47,298 nucleotides of DNA from contig URAK01000014.1 of NCBI GenBank assembly GCA_900545705.1, positions 1-47,298 on the forward strand, given 5' to 3'. The position numbers and the translations under genes were made by a program. Positions 42,128-47,298 of this stretch are shown piece by piece (positions within the stretch are counted from its first letter, which is position 1; each line of letters begins with the position of its first letter). The stretch is from an uncultured Opitutales bacterium. Lineage in GTDB: Bacteria > Verrucomicrobiota > Verrucomicrobiia > Opitutales > Intestinicryptomonadaceae. Below the pieces are notes generated by a model. That model searched no databases, had not been told where the DNA came from, and worked only from the letters and a program-made list of their open reading frames with translations.

Positions 42128-42856
42128 ATGGGCGGAAAAGTAGCGATAATAACTGGAGGCTCGCGCGGCATAGGCAAAGCGGTAGTCGAAAAATTTGCCG
42201 GTGCCGGAATAAAAGTGTATTTCACATACGCAAACTCGGAGGATTCCGCAGCAAAACTTGCGGAGAAATGCGGCGCGACTGCAATACGCTGCCCACAGAA
42301 CGACTCCGAAAAGATAGCCGAAACAGTCGACAAAATATACGCTGAAAACGGGACGATAGACATTCTTGTAAACAACGCGGGCATCACGCGAGACAATTTT
42401 CTCATGCTAATGCCAAAGGCCTCGTGGAGGGAAGTAATTGAAACAAATCTCGACGGCGCCTACGAATGGACAAAGTGCGTAGCAAAAAAAATGTACGCGC
42501 GCAAAAGCGGCTCAATAATATTCATATCATCGGTATCCGGGCTTGTAGGTGTTGCTGGACAGACAAACTACGCCGCAAGCAAAGGCGCGATATGCGCGTT
42601 TTCTCGGGCATGCGCCGCCGAGCTCGGCGCAAAATCAATAAGGGTAAACACCATTTGCCCCGGATTTATAGATACGGACATGACTGCAAAAATCCCGAGG
42701 GACATTGCAAACAAGCAGCGCGAGAGGATTGTTTTAAAACGCTTTGGGAAACCGGAGGAAGTTGCCGAGGCCGCGTTTTTTCTGGCGTCGGACAGGGCGT
42801 CGTACATAACGGGCCAGACTCTCGTAGTCGACGGGGGGCTCACAGGCTGCGTCTAA
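42128..42856 (+). CDS. 3-oxoacyl-ACP reductase (FabG-like)
   Basis: The 242-residue short-chain dehydrogenase has the NADPH-binding motif TGGSRGIG (residues 9-16), NNAG (82-85), catalytic Tyr148 and Lys152 (NYAASKGA), and the C-terminal DGG. It should reduce the beta-keto group after each condensation by the cluster's ketosynthases. It ends the plus-strand half and is followed by repeats and a bidirectional terminator. Confidence 0.92.
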   Translation: MGGKVAIITGGSRGIGKAVVEKFAGAGIKVYFTYANSEDSAAKLAEKCGATAIRCPQNDSEKIAETVDKIYAENGTIDILVNNAGITRDNFLMLMPKASWREVIETNLDGAYEWTKCVAKKMYARKSGSIIFISSVSGLVGVAGQTNYAASKGAICAFSRACAAELGAKSIRVNTICPGFIDTDMTAKIPRDIANKQRERIVLKRFGKPEEVAEAAFFLASDRASYITGQTLVVDGGLTGCV

Positions 42857-42923
42857 TATTTTTTATAGTTTTTTATCCCAAATTTTTTATAATTTTTTTC
42901 TAAAACGTATTTTTGCGGCGCGG

Positions 42924-43024
42924 GTTTTATGGGTTTTGAAATTTTGCGGGACTCCGCCTTCTGCCGAATAAAGCTCCTTAGTCCATTTAGTTTTATGTGT
43001 TCTGAAATTCTGCCGGACTCCGCC
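42924..43024. repeat. Two-copy 35-bp direct repeat, 66-bp period
   Basis: Copies at 42924-42958 and 42990-43024 both begin GTTTTATG and end GGACTCCGCC, with about 31 of 35 bases matching. They lie after fabG and before the terminator. No coding frame is supported across them. Confidence 0.65.
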
Positions 43025-43036
43025 TACAATTATAAA

Positions 43037-43071
43037 AAAGAGTGGCGCGCATTGCTGCGCGCCGTTTTTTT
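43037..43071. terminator. Bidirectional terminator between fabG and a small minus-strand gene
   Basis: GGCGCGC (43044-43050) pairs with GCGCGCC (43057-43063) across ATTGCT. Seven T follow on the plus strand. On the minus strand the stem is followed by ACTCTTTTTT. It serves the convergent fabG operon and the gene at 43117-43344. Confidence 0.88.
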
Positions 43072-43116
43072 GCATACTACCAGTTGGATAAAATATAAAA
43101 TTCCGCCGTATTACCG

Positions 43117-43344
43117 TCAGATTCCTTTCTCAAAGAAATCCCTTATTTCCTCCCAAGTCTTTTTTATTTTCTTATCCTTGCCTTTAAAGCGCTCTATCCA
43201 GTAAACAGCCCCTCTGGAAACCAGCAAAGTGCCCATTTTTTTAGTGGAATTATCGTCCCCGCAAAACACGGTAAACTCCATACCTGTCGCACCTTTGCCA
43301 AGATACGCCTTCGTCGTTGTGAATTCTACTTTATGTTCAGACAT
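43117..43344 (-). CDS. Small protein of unknown function
   Basis: The 75-residue protein is preceded by a good ribosome site (AAAGGA, seven bases before the ATG), which supports a real gene. The first half is beta-rich (VEFTTTKAYLGKGATGMEFTVF), and the second is basic and helical (IERFKGKDKKIKKTWEEIRD). It has no signal peptide, so it is probably cytoplasmic. The upstream region is AT-rich. It has its own terminator and does not belong to either flanking operon. The family is unknown. Confidence 0.65.
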   Translation of the reverse strand: MSEHKVEFTTTKAYLGKGATGMEFTVFCGDDNSTKKMGTLLVSRGAVYWIERFKGKDKKIKKTWEEIRDFFEKGI

Positions 43345-43659
43345 AATTTCCTTTCATTTTTATTTATCAAATATAATATAAAATATATTTATATGTCAAC
43401 ACTAAACCTATAATAAATAATATACAAATAAAGATAAAATTTTGGATATTTTTATTACGATGATTTTACATAAATAATCTGCTGTATTTGCCAAACATTT
43501 ATAGAATTCTACAAAAAATGCAGCCCACTCCGTAATCTTATATAAAAATATTCCGGGAAAAACCGTGCCTTATTCAAAACTAAAAGACGGCAAAATCGCG
43601 CTGCGAATAATGGGAACCGAGCCGAAAAAGCCAGTCACCGCCGCCCTTTTGCCTTTTAT
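43345..43659. other. AT-rich intergenic stretch
   Basis: The first 200 bases are AT-rich, and the promoter of the small minus-strand gene (43344) should be here. A plus-strand GTG frame at 43564-43677 (37 codons, VPYSKLKDGKIALRIMGTEP) has a GGGAAAA-like site before it. It may be a remnant of another gene, but I cannot support it as a real CDS. Confidence 0.3.
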
Positions 43660-43990
43660 ACTCCTAGAATGTCGCTGACATTCCCCCAAGATTGCCGGCT
43701 GCATTAACATTACCGGCTGCGTTATAACCCCCTCCGAAGGAAGCAACCCGCTCTGCCTCGTTTACTCCACCAGGGAGCGTCAGCAAATTCTCCCGATTTT
43801 ACGGTTGCGTTAACCGCTCCGAAATAAATTTCCCATCCCGCCTCGTTTATCATTGGCGGTGCCGTCGGCGACATTTCCACGATTTTCTCGGTGACGTTAA
43901 GCACTTCAAAATAAGCAATCCACTGATCTTATTCTCTCCGAGAGCGTTGGTAGATCCTCCTTAGAGTGACGGCGACGTTAACCTATCCTA
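43660..43990 (-). pseudogene. Decayed fragment of a Gly/Asn-rich repeat protein (adhesin or autotransporter type)
   Basis: On the minus strand several short stretches read like beta-helix repeats: VLNVTEKIVEMS, then FGAVNATVKSGEFAD, then after a frameshift LPGGVNEAERVASFGGGYN followed by AAGNVNAAGNLGG. The DNA shows the same GTTAACG(C/T)-type core several times. The pattern 'V-N-x-T-V-x-S-G-E-F ... F-G-G-G' occurs in large autotransporter passengers. Stops and frame changes show that it is not functional. The identification rests on pattern only. Confidence 0.35.
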
Positions 43991-43994
43991 AGTA

Positions 43995-45083
43995 CTAAAC
44001 TCCGCCGACCCTTCTATCCTCGCCAAGGCTGAAAATTCTTTTCATCGAGGCAAAAAGCGACATATTTCCGGCAACCTTCATTCGTCCTGAACGCATGAGA
44101 GCGGAAACATTCCGGCGGGCAGACATGACATCAGCCCAATCTCCTGAAGCGACAGTTATAGTGACGTCTGCCGGATTGTCGCGCGCATTGTCCAAGAACG
44201 CGCATTCGCCGCCGCGCACGCTTAAAAGCATAGACCAATTTTTATCCGGGAAAACAAATTTGAAATCCGCCTTTTCAGGTGCCGTCTTAGGATTTAACAT
44301 TCCGCACATCTCATGCAAAAGTATCCGCGGATCGGAAATCATTGAAAAACTTTCGAAAGGAGTTCCATTGCGCCGCAATCGCCAAAAGACCTGCGCATTT
44401 TTTGCGAAAGATTCCCTTCCGCGGCTAAGCGACATGCACATAGTGTCAATGCGCTCCCACGGAATGCGCCCGGTTTTTGCGAAGCACTCGCCCGCCGATT
44501 CAAAGGCGGACAAAACTTTGCGAACCCTTACACTGCCGAGCTCTCGCATGGCGAAGTATGCAGATTCGCCCCTCGTTATGTCGGCGACGTATTCAAAGCC
44601 CATTGCGTCTGCTATCATCTTGTACGTGTGCGACAACGCCTCAAATACATCGTCGTGCCTTCCGGAAGCAACGCTTATGGATACGAACTTTTTGTTTTTC
44701 TTTTCAAACCCTGTTTCATTTAGCATCTTGCCGTTTTCAGAATCGAAACGGTACCCGCGTACAAATGGAAAACACCTGTCAAAAAAACGCTTCATTTGAG
44801 CGCTCATAGAGTAAAAATATACAGGCGAGAGGCAGACGAGGGCGTCCGCTGAATCGAGAAATTCGACAGCCTCAGCCATATCGTCGTCAATCACACACTT
44901 TCCGCACCTGTCAAAACCCGCGCTGCACGCAAAACAACCGCGGCAATCGCCTATATTTTTTTCGCTCAGGCAGAAGTCGAGTATATCCGCCCCGCCCTTT
45001 TTTAACCCGCGCAAGAAAAGGTTTCCGACGATTTCAGTCACCCCATTGTCGCGGGGATTTCCTCTGACATACAATATCTTCAC
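43995..45083 (-). CDS. Flavodoxin-like NAD(P)H reductase fused to SCP2 sterol-carrier domain
   Basis: The protein has 362 residues. Residues 1-180 are an NADPH-dependent FMN reductase/iron-sulfur flavoprotein fold (VRGNPRDNGVTEIV, a Cys-rich loop GDCRGCFACSAGFDRCGKC, PVYFYSMSAQMKRFFDRCF). Residues about 255-355 look like an SCP2 lipid-carrier domain (PADVTITVASGDWADVM ... GRMKVAGNMSLFASM). The combination suggests redox chemistry on a lipid-like substrate, for example reduction or desaturation of the cluster's product. It overlaps the FabZ-like gene by ATGA. The assignment of each half is fairly sure. The reaction is not. Confidence 0.78.
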   Translation of the reverse strand: MKILYVRGNPRDNGVTEIVGNLFLRGLKKGGADILDFCLSEKNIGDCRGCFACSAGFDRCGKCVIDDDMAEAVEFLDSADALVCLSPVYFYSMSAQMKRFFDRCFPFVRGYRFDSENGKMLNETGFEKKNKKFVSISVASGRHDDVFEALSHTYKMIADAMGFEYVADITRGESAYFAMRELGSVRVRKVLSAFESAGECFAKTGRIPWERIDTMCMSLSRGRESFAKNAQVFWRLRRNGTPFESFSMISDPRILLHEMCGMLNPKTAPEKADFKFVFPDKNWSMLLSVRGGECAFLDNARDNPADVTITVASGDWADVMSARRNVSALMRSGRMKVAGNMSLFASMKRIFSLGEDRRVGGV

Positions 45084-45535
45084 AGTCTGACGTTTTTATC
45101 CGAAGCCAATACTATCGTGCCGGAAGCGGCAATATCCCTACCCTTTCTGGCCTCGACCGAAAAGCTGTATAAGCCGCCGTATTCGCGCACAAATTTTGCG
45201 TTTGTGCTCAAAACTCCCCCCGCCTTAACAACCGATTTAAATTTGACATTCGCCGCTGCGAGAAAAAAAACTTTGCCCTCGTGCGATTTGTCGCCGGACG
45301 CCTGCGCGTTTAAGGCAATCAGCAGTCCGCAGGTCTGAGCGAGCGATTCCGTTATCATAACGCCCGGCATTATAGGCATGCCCGGGAAATGCCCCTTAAA
45401 GAACGGAAGCGTCGGCGGAATGTCAAGCTCGGCGACAATTCCTTTTGAAGCGTCGCACTCCACGACCCTGTCAACCATGAGAAACGGCTCCCTCTGCGGG
45501 AGAAAGTTCATAATTTCCGACTTTTCCAACAACAT
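45080..45535 (-). CDS. FabZ/FabA-like beta-hydroxyacyl-ACP dehydratase
   Basis: The 151-residue hot-dog dehydratase has LPQREPFLMVDRV and FFKGHFPGMPIMPGVMITES with catalytic His49 and Glu63. It would remove water from 3-hydroxyacyl-ACP to give the 2-enoyl chain. With a FabG-like reductase but no enoyl reductase in the cluster, repeated use would leave double bonds, as in polyenes. It lies 32 bases after the PlsC gene and overlaps the flavoprotein gene by four bases. Confidence 0.9.
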   Translation of the reverse strand: MLLEKSEIMNFLPQREPFLMVDRVVECDASKGIVAELDIPPTLPFFKGHFPGMPIMPGVMITESLAQTCGLLIALNAQASGDKSHEGKVFFLAAANVKFKSVVKAGGVLSTNAKFVREYGGLYSFSVEARKGRDIAASGTIVLASDKNVRL

Positions 45536-45567
45536 TTAAAAAGAATAGAAAAAATGCAGCGGCGAGT

Positions 45568-46347
45568 TCAAGACTTTTTGGCTTCCCGCATAACTTTGCA
45601 CTCGGCCGATATAACCCTAAACGCTTTTGCAGCGAGCGAATCCGCTGAGTTGAAGTCCGACGGAGAAAGCGGAGGCAGTATTTTTATATGGAACGCAAAC
45701 CCCGTCTTTTCGGGCAATAGCGGAGTTCCGCGCGTAAATGCTGGCTCCGAAGACACTATTGCAGCAGGCACAATGTCTATCCCCGTCCTGCGCGACAACC
45801 TAAAAGCCATACTTTTAAAATCGCCCAACCGCTCTCCGCTCATTCTCGTGCCTTCGGGGAAAACTATAAGATTGCAGCCTCTGCCGACAGCGTCGGATAT
45901 TTTTCCCATAGCCAGCTCAATGTCGCTGCGGGTTCCGTCGCCCGTAGATATAAAGTCAAAAAAGCGCGTCAAAAGCCAAATTGCGGGAATCGAATCGTAT
46001 TTTCCCTTAACGACGACAGCCGCATTGGGGATTATCGAGATTGCGAATAGAGGATCGAGCAGCGATATATGGTTGAATGTATAAATAGACGGAGTTTTTT
46101 GGATATTTCCGAGTCCATCGATTTTTACCTTATAGCCCCCGACGCGCGGGAAAATAATTATGGAAAGCAGACGAACGATAATGCGCAATGCTGAATTTAT
46201 TTTTTTCCTGTAATCGCGCAATCCAAAGAGCGAGAGAATAAGGCAAATCCCAATAACCGCAGCCAAAACAATATTTGCGAGAGCAAATAAAAAGTAGCAC
46301 AAGCCAATGCGAAATTTTGCGAAAAATCTTTTGAACACTGCCCGCAT
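45568..46347 (-). CDS. PlsC-like 1-acylglycerol-3-phosphate acyltransferase
   Basis: From the ATG at 46347 the protein has 259 residues, with an N-terminal TM region (FRIGLCYFLFALANIVLAAV) and the acyltransferase motifs NHISLLDP (H-x4-D), FPEGTR and a Pro-rich third block. It would add a second acyl chain to lysophosphatidic acid or a related acceptor. Fifteen upstream codons overlap the preceding gene, so the later ATG is preferred. It is in one string with VTT, FabZ and the flavoprotein, which suggests that it acts on the product of this pathway. Confidence 0.88.
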   Translation of the reverse strand: MRAVFKRFFAKFRIGLCYFLFALANIVLAAVIGICLILSLFGLRDYRKKINSALRIIVRLLSIIIFPRVGGYKVKIDGLGNIQKTPSIYTFNHISLLDPLFAISIIPNAAVVVKGKYDSIPAIWLLTRFFDFISTGDGTRSDIELAMGKISDAVGRGCNLIVFPEGTRMSGERLGDFKSMAFRLSRRTGIDIVPAAIVSSEPAFTRGTPLLPEKTGFAFHIKILPPLSPSDFNSADSLAAKAFRVISAECKVMREAKKS

Positions 46348-46354
46348 AATTATA

Positions 46355-46987
46355 CTAATTTTTCGGTTCAGATTTTGAGAAATGCCATGCAATCAACCTT
46401 TGCACCGCGATGAGGACACCTATCAAAAGCGCGAACACCCACAAGTTGCGCCACATTAGAGAATTTGAAGCTGCGGCAGAGCCTATGTAGATGACGACAG
46501 CCCCAATCGCGCCCTGCACAGCGAGATTTACGATAATATAAGTTGCAAAATTAGAGCGCAAGCCGCCCAATATCAGATTTTGCACGAAATAAGGTATGCC
46601 CGGCACCGCTCTTACAAAAAAATTGACATTAGCCAAGCTGTAAGGATTAGGTTTAATTTTAAACTTAACCAAAAGCGATTCGAGAATATTTGGGGGCACT
46701 ATAAACCTTCCAAAGAAATAGCCTATGGAGGAGCTGATAAAAAGCCCCGCAAGGCAAATAGCCCAAGCCTGCAAAAATGGGAAAGCTGCTCCCGCAAAGA
46801 GATAGCAAATTGACAGAGAGAACGGCAACGCGCACCCGATTCCCATGATTGCGAGGAAGATAAACGGATTATTGTTTGACTCAGCAAATTGCAGGCACAA
46901 ATCGAGTAATTTGCGCCATCCGAAAAAGTATTCGAAAGCTATGGCAAGAAATAGGAATACAAGAATTTTTACGGCAAATTGCTTCAT
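46355..46987 (-). CDS. VTT-domain (TVP38/TMEM64/DedA-like) membrane protein
   Basis: The 210-residue protein has about six hydrophobic segments and the VTT signature: LFAGAAFPFLQAWAICLAGL, SSSIGYFFGR, then FFVRAVPGIPYFVQNLILGG. Relatives (DedA, TMEM41B) are reported to act as lipid scramblases or in undecaprenyl phosphate recycling. Here it heads the FabZ-flavoprotein-PlsC string and may help lipid flipping. The function is inferred from the family. Confidence 0.85.
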   Translation of the reverse strand: MKQFAVKILVFLFLAIAFEYFFGWRKLLDLCLQFAESNNNPFIFLAIMGIGCALPFSLSICYLFAGAAFPFLQAWAICLAGLFISSSIGYFFGRFIVPPNILESLLVKFKIKPNPYSLANVNFFVRAVPGIPYFVQNLILGGLRSNFATYIIVNLAVQGAIGAVVIYIGSAAASNSLMWRNLWVFALLIGVLIAVQRLIAWHFSKSEPKN

Positions 46988-47166
<179 letters not shown>

Positions 47167-47177
47167 CTGACTTTAAT

Positions 47178-47209
47178 ACCTTGCAAGTAAAACACTTGCG
47201 AGGTTTTTT
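47178..47209 (+). terminator. Terminator after tRNA-Thr
   Basis: ACCTTGCAAGT pairs with ACTTGCGAGGT across AAAAC (11 base pairs with one G-T) and is followed by six T. Confidence 0.85.
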
Positions 47210-47260
47210 GGGTCAACACCAAAGGTTGTGGAATAGGTTGATTTTGGGTCAACACCAAAG
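47206..47260. repeat. Two-copy 19-bp direct repeat downstream of tRNA-Thr
   Basis: TTTTGGGTCAACACCAAAG occurs exactly at 47206-47224 and 47242-47260, 36 bases apart. The first copy overlaps the terminator's T-run. The half-sites TTGG and CCAA make each copy weakly palindromic (TTTGGGTCAACACCAAA), so a protein-binding site is possible. The window ends before more copies can be seen. Confidence 0.7.
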
Positions 47261-47298
47261 TCAGTGGATTTTAATGAAAGACGCCGCATTGGACAAGG

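Noticed and set aside
27322..46987. Ladderane cluster
   Set aside because: A radical SAM-KS fusion, ACPs, FabZ and FabG recall anammox lipid gene sets, but MMPL, LolA-like, LpxL-like, GT and the CLF subtype fit APE-type outer-membrane lipids better. No phytoene-desaturase-like protein is visible.

Overview
The window looks like a chromosome segment of a Gram-negative bacterium of the Verrucomicrobiota, most likely Opitutae and possibly host-associated. This is inferred from the order def-coaE-rho followed by two GspE/PilB ATPases and PilC, the outer-membrane genes (TolC, LolA-like, MMPL) and a Rho with a very long disordered N-terminus. No rRNA or other marker is present to settle it.

Region 1 (1 to about 11,000) is an AT-rich accessory island. 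Almost all of it reads on the minus strand: short genes with signal peptides or membrane anchors, separated by decayed pieces of an RHS-repeat protein. RHS-core pieces lie at 4415-4492, 5338-5409, 6625-7530 and 7950-8699. They are followed by intact or broken C-terminal 'tip' sequences and then by small exported proteins that could be immunity proteins. It reads as a graveyard or reservoir of displaced polymorphic-toxin cassettes. Several genes are broken: a frameshift near 2420, an in-frame TGA at 4766, and a frameshift plus TAA in the RHS piece.

Region 2 (11,050-17,271, minus) is a heavy-metal efflux operon: a Cys-rich small exported protein, a TolC-family channel, a His-rich periplasmic adaptor and a CzcA/CusA-type RND pump, ending at a strong terminator.

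Region 3 (17,840-26,962, plus) is core genome: a small conserved protein, peptide deformylase, dephospho-CoA kinase, Rho, two GspE/PilB ATPases and PilC/GspF, closed by a terminator.

Region 4 (27,322-46,987) is a lipid/polyketide gene cluster resembling aryl-polyene (APE) clusters but differently built. It holds a FabH-like ketosynthase, two ACPs, two fused ketosynthase/chain-length-factor proteins (one with an N-terminal B12-type radical SAM enzyme), a ketoreductase, a FabZ-like dehydratase and a hot-dog thioesterase. It also holds a GcvT-like folate protein, an LpxL-like acyltransferase, a PlsC acyltransferase, a family-2 glycosyltransferase, an MMPL exporter, LolA- and LolB-like carriers, a flavodoxin-SCP2 protein and a VTT membrane protein. 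Together these could build a reduced or polyunsaturated acyl chain on ACP, decorate it, attach it to a glycerol or sugar headgroup and move it to the outer membrane. No aromatic starter genes (ammonia lyase, aryl ligase) are visible, so the product is unknown. The right edge carries tRNA-Thr(CGU), a terminator and a 19-bp direct repeat.
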